Shown: positions 34,962-44,245, counted from the first letter of the stretch. The stretch: DNA of 64,000 bases from HGM12587 sp045128635 (GCA_045128635.1 JBGVRS010000102.1:6995-70994); one strand, 5' to 3'. Notes: generated by a model from the letters alone, not told the origin. Numbers and translations: made by a program.

Positions 34962-35852
34962 TTAGGAATTAATTAAATGTACATCCAGCTGGTTAAATGG
35001 AATTTCAATTCCTGCTTCATCAAATGCAAATTTTACTGCTTCTGTCAGACGGAATTTCACATCCCAGTACTTGTCTGTTGGTGTCCACACACGAAGAAGC
35101 ATATTCACAGAGCTGTCCGCAAGTTCGTCTACTGCTGCCATCGGTGCTTTGCCTTCTTCTTTTAATGTGTCAGAATCATTTTCACCAAGCTTCAACAACA
35201 AATCTTTCGCAAGCTTCACATCACTGTTATAGGAAATGCCAACTTTGATATCCAAACGTCTTGTGTCTGCAGCAGTTGCATTAATTAAGCTGTTATCCGC
35301 AAGCTGACCGTTTGGAATAATAATTTTACGATTATCCGGAGTTGTTAAAGTTGTATAGAACAACTGGATTTCACTTACCGTACCTTCCAAACTTCCCTGA
35401 ATCACGTAATCTCCCACTTTAAATGGTTTGATCAATAAGATGATTACACCACCTGCAAAGTTTGACAAACTTCCCTGTAATGCCAGACCAATTGCCACAC
35501 CGACTGAACCAATTGCCGCAACAATGGATGTTGTCTGCACACCAAATCTCTGTAAAATTGTTAATGCAAGTAATATGTATAAACCATATTTTACGAGGGA
35601 ATCTAAAAACTGAACCAGCCCGGTATCTGCATGATTCTTTTCCAGTGACTTTCTTAAAATCTTACGAACCCAGCCAATGAGTTTCATTCCAATTACGATG
35701 AATACAAATGCCAGTGCCACTTCAATAATAAAATCCAGTACTCTTGGAATCAGCCCTTCTACCCATTCACCAAATTTACTAAGTTCTGCCTTTACTTCCA
35801 CCGGATTTTTCAAATCGATGGTAGTTTCAGCGACTGCAAATAAGTTTTTCAT
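34962..35852 (-). CDS. Small-conductance mechanosensitive channel MscS family
   Basis: A membrane channel that opens on osmotic down-shock. The 296-residue protein has three spans; the pore helix is the glycine/alanine-rich AAIGSVGVAIGLALQGSLSN at about residues 113-132. The beta domain (FKVGDYVIQGSLEGTVSEIQL, TTLTTPDNRKIIIPNGQL) and a C-terminal cage domain follow. Length matches E. coli MscS. It follows ligA after 15 bases on the same strand and shares no obvious function with it. Confidence 0.92.
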   Translation of the reverse strand: MKNLFAVAETTIDLKNPVEVKAELSKFGEWVEGLIPRVLDFIIEVALAFVFIVIGMKLIGWVRKILRKSLEKNHADTGLVQFLDSLVKYGLYILLALTILQRFGVQTTSIVAAIGSVGVAIGLALQGSLSNFAGGVIILLIKPFKVGDYVIQGSLEGTVSEIQLFYTTLTTPDNRKIIIPNGQLADNSLINATAADTRRLDIKVGISYNSDVKLAKDLLLKLGENDSDTLKEEGKAPMAAVDELADSSVNMLLRVWTPTDKYWDVKFRLTEAVKFAFDEAGIEIPFNQLDVHLINS

Positions 35853-35867
35853 AATTTCTTTCTCCTT

Positions 35868-37826
35868 TTATTCTCCAAGCATTTTCAGGAAATCTGCTTC
35901 TGAAATGATTGGAATATTCAACTCCTTCGCCTTTTTATTTTTAGACGAGTTAGAGGTTGTATCATTATTAATCAAATAATTTGTTTTACTTGTAACACTG
36001 CCTGTCACCTTACCTCCTCTTGACTCAATGACAGCCTTCACTTCGTTACGGTTGGCAAAATGCTCTACACTTCCGGTAATAACAAAATTCATGCCTTCAA
36101 AAATCTGAGCATTGGTATTTTCTTCCGGTTTTTCGATGGTTACCTCTGCCAGTAAATTGGCGATGATTTGCTGATTCTTTTCATTTCGGAAATATTCTTC
36201 AATGGAATTCGCAATCACTTCTCCAATTCCATCTATCGCAGACAATTCTTCCACAGAAGCTCTCTGCAATTCTTCTATATTATAGTGATACTGTTTTGCA
36301 AGCATTTTTGCATTTGCCACACCAATATTCTGAATTCCCATTGCATAAATCAAACGTGGCAGAGTTGTATTTCTTGCTTTTTCTACACTTGCCAGAAGAT
36401 TATTGCAGGACTTTTCCCCAAAGCCTTCCATTTCTTTGATTTCATCCGCATAGCGCTCTAACTTGAACATGTCTGCAAATTCATGAATAAAGCCTTTTGC
36501 AATAAATTTTTCCAGCGTCGCTTCTGATAATCCTTCCATATTCATGGCATCACGGCTTACAAACAAGGTAAAGGATTTGATTTTTTTCGCCTGGCATTCC
36601 GGGTTTGTACAATATAAGGCTTTCGCATCCGCAATCTGACGAATTTCTGTCATACCGCCACATGTTGGACATTTCTTTGGAATCTCTGACAGACCGCTTC
36701 GTGTTTTATTCTCAGCAATCTGAGGAATGATCATATTGGCTTTATAAACCTCAATAGTATCACCAATTCCAAGTTCCAGTCCTTCCATCACGCTGATATT
36801 ATGCACAGAAGCACGAGATACAGTTGTTCCTTCCAGTTCTACCGGTTCAAAAATTGCAACCGGATTAATCAGTCCTGTTCTTGACGGACTCCATTCAATC
36901 TCTTTTAATGTTGTTTCACGAATTTCATCTGCCCATTTAAATGCAATAGAGTTTCTAGGAAATTTCGCAGTTCTACCCAGACTTTCCCCATATGAAATAT
37001 TATCATAAATTAATACCAAGCCATCTGATGGGAAGTCATTGGATTCAATTTTTGAAGCAAATCCCTGTACACTTTCTTCCAATGTATCCGCTGTCACCAT
37101 TTCATACTCAACAACATCAAATCCCTGACTCTTTAACCAAATCATCTGTTCTTCGTGGGAATTTTCAAAATCCACGCCATCGGCTTTTACAAGGGAAAAT
37201 GCAAAAAAGTTTACATTTCTCTTTGCTGTAATTTCATTATTTAACTGACGTACAGAACCGCTGCAGAGATTTCTCGGATTTTTATATTTTGCGTCTGCAT
37301 CTTCAATTTCCTCATTGATTCTGTAAAAATCCGAATAGGTGATAACTGCTTCCCCACGAAGCACCAGCTCTCCCTGATGAGCAATAGACAGCGGTACATT
37401 TTTGAACACTTTCGCATTGTTCGTAATGACCTCTCCTACTTCTCCATTTCCTCGGGTAACAGCCTTATCTAGTTTCCCATTTTTGTAAGTCAAAACAATT
37501 GTTAATCCGTCCAGTTTCCACGACAAAATCGTTTTCTGGTTTCCAACCCACTCTTTTAAAGCTTGTACATCTTTGGTTTTATCCAAAGACAGCATTGGCT
37601 TTTCATGACGTTCCTTTGGAAGCTCTGAAAGCACCTCATATCCTACATTCACGGTCGGGCTGGATGCTAATACAACTCCCGTTTCTTTTTCTAATGCCAC
37701 AAGTTCATCGTACAGTGCATCATATTCGAAATTGCTCATAATTTCTTTCGTGCCCTGATAATACGCTTTTGCCGCTTCATTTAATTTTTTTACCAGTTCG
37801 TTGATTCTATCTACTTTTTTATTCAT
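35868..37826 (-). CDS. ligA: NAD-dependent DNA ligase
   Basis: Seals nicks in DNA using NAD+. The 652 residues begin with the NMN-binding Ia domain (FEYDALYDELVALE), then the adenylation site with nucleotide-accepting Lys104 in SWKLDGLTI. The Cys4 zinc finger lies near residues 395-425 (CPTCGG, CTNPEC), then helix-hairpin-helix domains (DGIGEVIANSIEEYF) and a C-terminal BRCT domain (GMNFVITGSVEHFANR, SVTSKTNYLINND). All domains are present. Its start overlaps the end of the pseudouridine synthase gene by eight bases, implying coupling. Confidence 0.95.
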   Translation of the reverse strand: MNKKVDRINELVKKLNEAAKAYYQGTKEIMSNFEYDALYDELVALEKETGVVLASSPTVNVGYEVLSELPKERHEKPMLSLDKTKDVQALKEWVGNQKTILSWKLDGLTIVLTYKNGKLDKAVTRGNGEVGEVITNNAKVFKNVPLSIAHQGELVLRGEAVITYSDFYRINEEIEDADAKYKNPRNLCSGSVRQLNNEITAKRNVNFFAFSLVKADGVDFENSHEEQMIWLKSQGFDVVEYEMVTADTLEESVQGFASKIESNDFPSDGLVLIYDNISYGESLGRTAKFPRNSIAFKWADEIRETTLKEIEWSPSRTGLINPVAIFEPVELEGTTVSRASVHNISVMEGLELGIGDTIEVYKANMIIPQIAENKTRSGLSEIPKKCPTCGGMTEIRQIADAKALYCTNPECQAKKIKSFTLFVSRDAMNMEGLSEATLEKFIAKGFIHEFADMFKLERYADEIKEMEGFGEKSCNNLLASVEKARNTTLPRLIYAMGIQNIGVANAKMLAKQYHYNIEELQRASVEELSAIDGIGEVIANSIEEYFRNEKNQQIIANLLAEVTIEKPEENTNAQIFEGMNFVITGSVEHFANRNEVKAVIESRGGKVTGSVTSKTNYLINNDTTSNSSKNKKAKELNIPIISEADFLKMLGE

Positions 37827-38550
37827 GAACTTCCCTCACTGTCTCACTGGAAGAATCTTTAATCAGTTCCAGCAGTTCTTTCATTTCTCTTGGTGTCACT
37901 TCCCGATAAGTTCCCACCTTTAATCCATCCAAATGAATATTCATAATTCGGATTCGTTTCAGTTTCGTCACTTTAAACCCAAAAGTTTCACACATTCTGC
38001 GGATCTGTCGATTATACCCTTGTGTCAGAATAATTCGAAAACTACATTTTCCGGTCTGCTCCACTTCACAAGGTCTGGTTGTCACATCCAGCTCTTTTAA
38101 ATAAACCGGAGCTGCCATGCTATTTAAAAAAGTTTCATTCACCGGCTTATCTACCGTTACAAAATATTCTTTCTCGTGGCGATTTCCGGAACGCATCATT
38201 TTGTTTACCAAATCACCCTGATTTGTCAGCAGAATTAAACCTTCGGAATCTTTATCAAGACGTCCTACCGGATAAACTCTGCAAGGGTAATTCACAAAAT
38301 CTACAATATTATTTTTCACCTGTTTACTGGCAGTACATTCAATTCCTCGTGGCTTATTTAACGCCAAAAGTACCGGACGATCATTTTTTGTAAGAACTTT
38401 CTTCCCCACACGTACTTCCTGTCCTTCTTCTACTTGCACACCAAGCCCTGCTTGTACACCATCCACATAAACCTTTCCTGCTTCAATCAGACGATCTGCC
38501 TCTCGTCTGGAACAGTAACCGATATCGCTTAAATATTTATTCAGTCTCAT
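37819..38550 (-). CDS. rluF: 23S rRNA pseudouridine synthase, RluF/RsuA family
   Basis: Makes a pseudouridine in large-subunit rRNA (RluF-type assignment is by similarity in memory). The 243-residue protein has an N-terminal S4 RNA-binding domain (MRLNKYLSDIGYCSRREADRLI) and the catalytic domain with the active aspartate in VGRLDKDSEGLILLTNQG, then QGYNRQIRRMCETFG. Its stop overlaps the ligA start. Confidence 0.87.
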   Translation of the reverse strand: MRLNKYLSDIGYCSRREADRLIEAGKVYVDGVQAGLGVQVEEGQEVRVGKKVLTKNDRPVLLALNKPRGIECTASKQVKNNIVDFVNYPCRVYPVGRLDKDSEGLILLTNQGDLVNKMMRSGNRHEKEYFVTVDKPVNETFLNSMAAPVYLKELDVTTRPCEVEQTGKCSFRIILTQGYNRQIRRMCETFGFKVTKLKRIRIMNIHLDGLKVGTYREVTPREMKELLELIKDSSSETVREVHE

Positions 38551-38606
38551 TATTCTTTTCTACCTATACAAGATAAATTAGCAAGTCAATTTATTTATCA
38601 TAAATA

Positions 38607-38646
38607 ATCTCCGTACCCTATGATTATAAACATAGAATACGGAGAT
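38607..38646 (-). terminator. Hairpin after the SH3 protein gene
   Basis: Inverted repeat ATCTCCGTA..CTATG with CATAG..TACGGAGAT (16-base arms, two mismatches, 8-base loop) followed by TATTTATG on the leftward strand. No strong U run; a weak terminator or mRNA end structure. Confidence 0.6.
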
Positions 38647-38663
38647 ATCAAATGCTTTATTCT

Positions 38664-39953
38664 TTAATTTGCTTCTGTAAGGAATTCTGTCTTACAATAA
38701 CCTTCTGTTCCATTGTAATCAACTTTGCTCCAACCGTCGCTATAGCTTTCAAGAACTTTTACAATTTCATTCTTATATGCTGTTTTTAAAACTTCACAGT
38801 CTGTAGAACGTTCTTTACGAATACGCACTGCATCTGTAAGTTTCATTTTTTTGTTTACTGCTGTAGAAGTCGCTTCACTGGATGTTGTTTCTTCCTGTGT
38901 ATTTTCTTCTGTTGTATCTTCTGTTTCTTCAGACACTTCTTCCTGCGCACTTAATGTTGGAACACCTTCTGTGCTTGTTAAAAACTCAGTTTTACAATAA
39001 CCAACAGTTCCACTATATTCAATCTTGCTCCAGCCATCATCAAAGTTTGCATAAACCAAAACTTCTGTACCGTTTACGATTGTTGCAAGCATTCTTGTTT
39101 CTGTAGAACGGCCTTCTCTGATACGGATACCGTCATTTACTGTTGTTTTTACCGGTTCTTCCAACTCTTTCGCATCACCTTCTGAAGGTTCCTCCGGCTC
39201 TTCTGTCTCAGCTTCTGCTGCTTCCTGAGACTCTAGCATTGTCTGGGCAAATTTCCCAAGATCTTCATCTTCTGTAATCAGCTGCTGATAACGTGCGTCA
39301 ACATCTGCGATAACTGCCGCAAGTTCCTCCTCTGCAGCCAGTTCTAAAACATAGTTTGCAAGCTCATCCGGAGCTTCTCCATTGAAGATATAATAAGAAC
39401 CATCATCACCTAAACACACATACAGTGCCATAATCCCTGGCGCAGGTGTTTCGATGTTGTAAATCTTCATTTCATAAGAAGCAAATACCACATATGAGTT
39501 TTCTTCTAAGCCTTTTTTTGTATAGCAAACAACATCTTTATATGCTTCGATATAATCTTTCTTCTTTTCAATCGTAATTTTTTCTTCGTCAGTCAGAACA
39601 TCTACAGTCTGTTCAACCATTTCAATGTTACCGGAAGAAAGACCTTCAAAATATTTTAGAACAAGGTCATTGATTCCTGCATAAGCATCTACTTCCAGTG
39701 GATTTTCCTCCGACTGTTCTTCTGTATCTTCCACTGCTTCTGTTGTAATCACTGCGTCTTCCTCGTCCTGTGACGTTTTGTCATTTCCACCAGTTAATGC
39801 CATAACAATCAAAACAACAACTAAAATCACCACTACTGCAAGCAATGCAATTGCTGCATAGACTTTTTTATGATCAAGGTCTCTCCACTGTACACCAGTG
39901 AAATCTCCAATAAATCTTTTAAATGCTTTTTTCACTTTTCTTTTAAAGCTCAT
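38664..39953 (-). CDS. Membrane-anchored protein with two bacterial SH3 domains
   Basis: A 429-residue protein with a basic cytoplasmic tail (MSFKRKVKKAFKRFIG), one span at about residues 34-55 (AAIALLAVVVILVVVLIVMAL), then an extracellular part. After an acidic linker comes a NTF2-like or DUF4878-like region (about 90-215), then an acidic Glu-rich linker and two SH3b domains with the same fingerprint: GIRIREGRSTETRML..GYCKTEFL and AVRIRKERSTDCEVL..GYCKTEFL. It probably binds peptidoglycan. ATG 39953 has GGAGG; the longer frame overlaps the tRNA gene and is rejected. Confidence 0.85.
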   Translation of the reverse strand: MSFKRKVKKAFKRFIGDFTGVQWRDLDHKKVYAAIALLAVVVILVVVLIVMALTGGNDKTSQDEEDAVITTEAVEDTEEQSEENPLEVDAYAGINDLVLKYFEGLSSGNIEMVEQTVDVLTDEEKITIEKKKDYIEAYKDVVCYTKKGLEENSYVVFASYEMKIYNIETPAPGIMALYVCLGDDGSYYIFNGEAPDELANYVLELAAEEELAAVIADVDARYQQLITEDEDLGKFAQTMLESQEAAEAETEEPEEPSEGDAKELEEPVKTTVNDGIRIREGRSTETRMLATIVNGTEVLVYANFDDGWSKIEYSGTVGYCKTEFLTSTEGVPTLSAQEEVSEETEDTTEENTQEETTSSEATSTAVNKKMKLTDAVRIRKERSTDCEVLKTAYKNEIVKVLESYSDGWSKVDYNGTEGYCKTEFLTEAN

Positions 39954-39987
39954 GTAGTCCTCCTTCAATGCTTTTATCCAAACGAAA

Positions 39988-40061
39988 CGCACCTGACTGG
40001 ATTCGAACCAGCGACACCTGGCGTCGGAGGCCAGTGCTCTATCCAGCTGAGCTACAAGTGC
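39988..40061 (-). tRNA. tRNA-Arg (CCG)
   Basis: A 74-base cloverleaf read leftward. Acceptor GCACTTG pairs with CAGGTGC (one G-U); D arm TAGCTCAGCTGGATAGAGCA; anticodon stem CTGGC/GCCAG with loop CTCCGAC, giving anticodon CCG; T arm GCTGG-TTCGAAT-CCAGT. CCA is not encoded. It ends 34 bases upstream of the SH3 protein start and is probably on the same transcript. Confidence 0.96.
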
Positions 40062-40100
40062 ATCTTTCTATTATAAACCAAAGACTCATCTATCATACAC

Positions 40101-40130
40101 TAAATGGGCGGGACTTTCAAGCCCCACCCA
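40101..40130 (-). terminator. Terminator after the DUF5688 gene
   Basis: Leftward stem TGGGTGGGGCTT with AAGTCCCGCCCA (two G-U pairs, tight GA loop), then TTTAG. It separates the DUF5688 gene from tRNA-Arg. Confidence 0.65.
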
Positions 40131-40149
40131 GCAATTTGTCACATTTTTG

Positions 40150-41016
40150 TCACATTTTCGTAACATTCTTCCCATCAAAATAATAAACACTGTCTGCAAG
40201 AACTTCCTCTTCCTCAATTTGTGTTTCATTTACTTCGCATACAATATTGCGCAAATTTTCCGAATAAATCCCTGCATCTGCCGGTACAACAAGAAACTCA
40301 TGAATGGAGGATGGAAGCAGATAATAACTGCATCCCAATTTCTCGTAAAGCCTCTTTGGCATTTTCGGATAAAGGATTGCGGATGCACCATAAATTCCGG
40401 TTACATTTGTCAATATCCAGAGTGGCGACTCAAAGAAATCCGCACAGCTTTTATTTTGAATATAATCTCCCAGCGGCCGAAAAACATACGGATAATAGCA
40501 TGGAGTATTTCTTCGGGCGATTTCGTACAACGCTGAAATCGGAACCTTCCATAAATTCATATGCGAATTACGAATTAAAATAGAACAATCATCTTCTCCA
40601 CTGTTTGGAATTACAATGTAGAACACAATTGCAAGGTCAAATACCGGAAGATATGGAACATCCTGCAAAAGCTTAACATTCCTTTCCCGATGGATCAGAC
40701 GAAAAATGATATATTTTTTTATTTCTTCAAAATCGAGAATTGCCCGATAATTCCAATCCGGCGGTATTGGTGCGTATTTTTTCTGCGCAAGAATCTCTTT
40801 GCTTAAATCTTCCAGATTTTCTCCTGACTGATATCTTTCATAGTATCTGTCCAAATAAATAATGGGTGCTATACATTCCTCTGGCCTGCGAACGGAAATC
40901 CCTGTAAACACCACACCATTGTTCTTCAGCACATTGTGCTTTTCCAACTGCTCCTCTGCCGACAGTTGACCCTTCATACAGGTTATCATTTCCTGTACAA
41001 ATGTTTCATAGTTCAT
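40150..41016 (-). CDS. DUF5688-family protein
   Basis: A 288-residue soluble protein that I match from memory to DUF5688, widespread in Lachnospiraceae and without assigned function. Typical pieces are NNGVVFTGISVRRPEECIAPIIYLD near residue 35, DLAIVFYIVIPNSGEDDCSILI near 125, and GASAILYPKMPKRLYEKLGCSYYLLPSSIHE near 210, which resembles a secretion-island regulator-like beta/alpha unit. No signal peptide or membrane span. Monocistronic, between tRNA-Arg and efp. Confidence 0.8.
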   Translation of the reverse strand: MNYETFVQEMITCMKGQLSAEEQLEKHNVLKNNGVVFTGISVRRPEECIAPIIYLDRYYERYQSGENLEDLSKEILAQKKYAPIPPDWNYRAILDFEEIKKYIIFRLIHRERNVKLLQDVPYLPVFDLAIVFYIVIPNSGEDDCSILIRNSHMNLWKVPISALYEIARRNTPCYYPYVFRPLGDYIQNKSCADFFESPLWILTNVTGIYGASAILYPKMPKRLYEKLGCSYYLLPSSIHEFLVVPADAGIYSENLRNIVCEVNETQIEEEEVLADSVYYFDGKNVTKM

Positions 41017-41181
41017 AAAGTACCTCTCAAATCTATATCTCTAAAAATGCAAACCCCTCCGCACTTTTCGACAAATTGTCTAAAGCATACATTTTCAGGC
41101 ACAAAAATAAACGTTTCGTAAGTATTCAATTAATTTCTACTGGAAATTGTTCGTGCGATTGCAACGAATTAGACTTTTCAT

Positions 41182-41214
41182 AAAAATCGGGCTCCGCACT
41201 CCCACGGAACCCGA
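41182..41214 (-). terminator. Terminator of efp
   Basis: Leftward stem TCGGGTTCCG with CGGAGCCCGA, 8-base loop, then TTTTTA. It starts 15 bases after the efp stop. Confidence 0.9.
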
Positions 41215-41228
41215 TAAAATGCTTGTAA

Positions 41229-41786
41229 TTAAGCTCTGGAGAGATATTCTCCTGTTCTTGTATCAATTTTGATAACTTCGCCCTGTTCGATGAATAATGG
41301 AACATATACAACTGCTCCAGTTTCAACTGTTGCTGGTTTTGTAGCACCTGTAGCTGTATCACCTTTGAAACCTGGTTCTGTATCTGTAATTTCAAGTTCT
41401 ACGAACATTGGTGGTTCAACTGCGAATACTTTGCCGTTGTGTGAACATACTTTAACCATATCGTTTTCTTTAACGAATTTTAAAGAATCGCCGATATCAT
41501 CGCTGTTTAATGCGATCTGATCATATGTTTCTGTGTTCATGAAGTGCCATAAATCACCATCAGAGTACAGATACTGCATTTCCACGCGGTCGATACGAGC
41601 TGCTGGGAATTTTTCTGTAGGTCTGAAAGTTTTTTCAATAACACCACCACTGATGATGTTTTTAAGTTTTGTTCTAACGAAAGCAGCACCTTTACCTGGT
41701 TTTACGTGCTGGAATTCTAAAATCTGAACAACATTACCTTCAATTTCTAATGTAATGCCGTTTCTGAAATCACCTGCTGAAATCAT
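41229..41786 (-). CDS. efp: Elongation factor P
   Basis: Rescues ribosomes stalled on proline stretches. The 185-residue, three-domain protein has the KOW-like domain I with the exposed loop PGKGAAF (Lys32 at the tip), domain II with YLYSDGDLWHFMNTETYDQI, and domain III ending RTGEYLSRA. The PGKG loop resembles Firmicute EF-P. Own promoter and terminator. Confidence 0.95.
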   Translation of the reverse strand: MISAGDFRNGITLEIEGNVVQILEFQHVKPGKGAAFVRTKLKNIISGGVIEKTFRPTEKFPAARIDRVEMQYLYSDGDLWHFMNTETYDQIALNSDDIGDSLKFVKENDMVKVCSHNGKVFAVEPPMFVELEITDTEPGFKGDTATGATKPATVETGAVVYVPLFIEQGEVIKIDTRTGEYLSRA

Positions 41787-41853
41787 GTTTATGTTTCCTC
41801 CTTAAGAATCCTGTGTGAGGTTTTTTACACAAATTCACCTCATACCTTATGTT

Positions 41854-41882
41854 ATTTTATAATAAGACGAACGATATTTCAA
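41854..41882 (-). promoter_or_regulatory. efp promoter
   Basis: Leftward TTGAAA, 17-base spacer, TAAAAT, with about 67 bases of leader before the efp ATG. Confidence 0.62.
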
Positions 41883-41973
41883 CTATTTTTTTACTTTCCA
41901 CAGCGCTTCCGGCGACATAAATCACCTATTCTCTATAATGTTCCAAAAATATCGATAAAAATATCACAAACAC

Positions 41974-42001
41974 TTGCCATATAGAGATTTTATGGTATAA
42001 T
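41974..42001 (+). promoter_or_regulatory. folT promoter
   Basis: Rightward TTGCCA, 16-base spacer, TATAAT, 20 bases before the riboswitch begins. Confidence 0.75.
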
Positions 42002-42021
42002 TTAGCTAATTTAATAATAAG

Positions 42022-42140
42022 CGAAGTAGAGATTCATGCGTCAAGTGTTCGGATGGCTGGGGAGTTGCCCCGAAACGAAAAGAACTGTTTCGTTCTTACG
42101 ATATGGTCTCGCACCCGTTGCTGCAGATGAGTACATCTCA
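42022..42140 (+). promoter_or_regulatory. Tetrahydrofolate (THF) riboswitch
   Basis: The transcribed leader of folT holds GATTCATGCGTCAAGTG followed by a stem with GGATGGCTGGGGAGTTGC and CCCCGAAACGAA, then TGGTCTCGCACCCGTTGCTG. This fits my memory of the Firmicute THF riboswitch (RF01831) found before folT genes: the GTTAAGTG and ACGAA segments and the GGATGG loop are its conserved parts. Later stems (ATGAG/CTCAT at about 42128-42140, GCGCA..TGCGT at about 42153-42171) may hide the ribosome site AGGAG... of folT. Ligand is inferred from this and from the folT gene behind it; an Infernal search would decide. Confidence 0.72.
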
Positions 42141-42223
42141 TATTGTAGTGAAGCGCAGAAGCTTTTTGCGTGGGCATTATTATTATCTAATCTATCACTA
42201 CTCATTATGGAGGTGTATTTTTT

Positions 42224-42784
42224 ATGTTTAAAATTTTCTCGGATTCCTTAAAGGAATTCAAAAGCATCAAGACACTCTGTGTTATTGGTATGCTTGGTGG
42301 GCTTTCCATTATTTTAAGCCAGTTTGCCATTCCGGTAGGTAATTCCTTAAAAATCGGTTTTTCTTCCGAATGTAACTACCTGGTAGACTGTCTCTTCGGA
42401 CCGGTTGCCGGTGCAATCTTTGGTGCAGGTATGGATGTATTAAAATATCTTATCAAACCGGACGGAGCATTCTTCTGGGGCTGGACATTCAATGCCGGAC
42501 TTGCAGGTTTAATCGTAGGTCTTGGATTGTACAGAAAGAAAATCACATACATTCGTGTATGTATTGTACGATTAATTAACTCTCTTGTCGTAAATGTAAT
42601 CTTTGGCACACTCTGGTTAGACATTATGTATGGAAAAGGATTCCTGGTACTCCTTCCAACCAGACTCTTTAAGAACATTGTTTTAATCCCAATTGAAGCA
42701 TTAATCTTTATGGCAATCTACAAAGCACTTGAAAAATCTGGTGCAATTCAGCTGATTCGTCAGCCAATGGGACACAAAAAATAA
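42224..42784 (+). CDS. folT: Folate ECF transporter S component
   Basis: A 186-residue membrane protein with about six spans; the substrate-specificity subunit of an energy-coupling factor importer that uses shared EcfA/A'/T elsewhere. Family hallmarks are ILSQFAIPVGNSLKIGFSS, DCLFGPVAGAIFGAGMDVLKYL, and the C-terminal GTLWLDIMYGKGFLVLLPTRLFKN that fits FolT. A TATGGAGG ribosome site precedes the ATG. Expression is expected to fall when THF binds the riboswitch in the leader. Closed by a bidirectional terminator. Confidence 0.9.
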   Translation: MFKIFSDSLKEFKSIKTLCVIGMLGGLSIILSQFAIPVGNSLKIGFSSECNYLVDCLFGPVAGAIFGAGMDVLKYLIKPDGAFFWGWTFNAGLAGLIVGLGLYRKKITYIRVCIVRLINSLVVNVIFGTLWLDIMYGKGFLVLLPTRLFKNIVLIPIEALIFMAIYKALEKSGAIQLIRQPMGHKK

Positions 42785-42800
42785 TACATATCAACGTAAA

Positions 42801-42846
42801 AAATAGCATGGAGCCTCGAGGCTTTGCTCTCGGCTCCATGCTATTT
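42801..42846 (+). terminator. Bidirectional terminator between folT and the antiporter gene
   Basis: Perfect 15-bp stem AAATAGCATGGAGCC/GGCTCCATGCTATTT around a 16-base loop, with ACG.. flanks that also pair. Rightward it ends folT; leftward the AAAAAA flank gives a T run ending the antiporter unit. Confidence 0.9.
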
Positions 42847-42881
42847 CTACGTTTTCACGTCTATATATCCCGATATATTTC

Positions 42882-44177
42882 TTATTTATCCTTCTTACCA
42901 GCTGCAGCAAGTTTGTGCTGACGTCTGTTCTTTACATGTTCCGGCATTGGAGCAATTTCTCCGGCACTCATAAGTGCATTCTTTGTCATTAATGGTCCTA
43001 CAAGTTCGTAAATGAGAACTGCGAACAATGTAATGTTACGAATCAGGCTTCCCTGTTCTCCAAGCTGCATAGCTGTTGCACACATTCCTAATGCAACTCC
43101 GGCCTGTGGGAACAGTGTAATACCTAAGTACTTACAAATTTCAGGTGAGCAAGCTGTTGCTTTGGCACTGATACGTGCACCATAGTATTTTCCGAGACAA
43201 CGGAAAACAATATATACAATACCGATAATAATGATTGCGCTGTCCTTAAATACAGAAAGCTGAAGTTCTGCACCACTGACTACAAAGAATAACGCAAACA
43301 GTGGAGAAGTCCATTTATCAGTTCTTTCCATAATATCTTCTGAAAGCGGACAAATATTACAGAATACTGTACCGAGCATCATACATACTAATAATGAAGA
43401 AAATCCTACATGTACCGGTCCCACATGGAAGTCAATCATGGAGATTGATGCTGCCAAAAATACCAGTGCAATGGACATATTCAAACGATTGGTATTGGAG
43501 TTAAACAGTTTTTCCAGCTGAGTTAATACCCATCCCATGAGTGCACCAAGTGCAAGAGATGCAACAATTTCAACTAATGGATTTACAATGATCGAAATCA
43601 GGTCTACGCTGCCGCTTACCAGTGATTTTGCAATACCAAAGGATACGGCAAATACGATCAAACCAACTGCGTCATCCAATGCTACGATTGGAAGAAGAAG
43701 TTTTGTTAAAGGTCCGTTTGCTTTGTACTGACGAACTACCATTAAAGTTGCTGCCGGCGCTGTCGCTGTTGCAATGGCACCTAAAGTAATTAACTGAGCA
43801 ACAGAAAGTTTATCAGGCATCATTAAATGTACTGCATATAACGCAAGGTCTACAAATAATGTTGCTACAAGTGCCTGAAAAATACCGATAACCATTGCCT
43901 GTTTTCCGGTTTTTTTCAATTCTTCCAGACGGAATTCACTACCAATAGAAAAGGCAATGAATGCCAGGGAAACTTCGGAAATTAAAGAAAGACTAGATAC
44001 GGCTTCTTCCGAAACGAAACCAAGTCCATTTATGTGTAATGATCCAAGGAAATAAGGTCCGATTAAAACACCTGCAATCAGATATGCTGTAACTGATGGC
44101 AGTTTGAATGGCTTAAAGGCTCGGGTCATCAGCAGCCCTGCAAGAACTGCAATTGATACGGATAATAAAATTGTCAT
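42882..44177 (-). CDS. Cation:proton antiporter (CPA2/KefB-like)
   Basis: A 431-residue membrane protein with about 12 spans that should exchange Na+ or K+ for protons. Features are SLAFIAFSIGSEFRLEELKK (helix 3 loop), TLGAIATATAPAATLMVVRQ, and DDAVGLIVFAVSFGIA, the ion-binding aspartate pair. The C-terminal tail is basic and has no TrkA-N domain. ATG 44177 has AGGAGG and is behind its own promoter; the open frame 25 codons longer covers that promoter. It is downstream of the Mrp-like operon and possibly functions with it. Confidence 0.9.
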   Translation of the reverse strand: MTILLSVSIAVLAGLLMTRAFKPFKLPSVTAYLIAGVLIGPYFLGSLHINGLGFVSEEAVSSLSLISEVSLAFIAFSIGSEFRLEELKKTGKQAMVIGIFQALVATLFVDLALYAVHLMMPDKLSVAQLITLGAIATATAPAATLMVVRQYKANGPLTKLLLPIVALDDAVGLIVFAVSFGIAKSLVSGSVDLISIIVNPLVEIVASLALGALMGWVLTQLEKLFNSNTNRLNMSIALVFLAASISMIDFHVGPVHVGFSSLLVCMMLGTVFCNICPLSEDIMERTDKWTSPLFALFFVVSGAELQLSVFKDSAIIIIGIVYIVFRCLGKYYGARISAKATACSPEICKYLGITLFPQAGVALGMCATAMQLGEQGSLIRNITLFAVLIYELVGPLMTKNALMSAGEIAPMPEHVKNRRQHKLAAAGKKDK

Positions 44178-44216
44178 TTTTATCAAAATCCTCCTACATA
44201 ATTTTAGCCAAAAGCC

Positions 44217-44245
44217 ATTATAGTCCTTGGTTTTGCTAAAATCAA
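44217..44245 (-). promoter_or_regulatory. Promoter of the CPA2-type antiporter gene
   Basis: Leftward TTGATT, 17-base spacer, TATAAT, 40 bases before ATG 44177. It separates this gene from the Mrp-like operon. Confidence 0.75.

Noticed and set aside
39954..39992. Upstream extension of the SH3 protein into the tRNA-Arg gene.
   Set aside because: The extra codons overlap the tRNA 3' end; ATG 39953 has GGAGG.
41126..41395. Leftward 89-codon frame over the efp end and its terminator.
   Set aside because: It overlaps efp in another frame and includes the terminator; Gln-rich translation is a shadow of efp.
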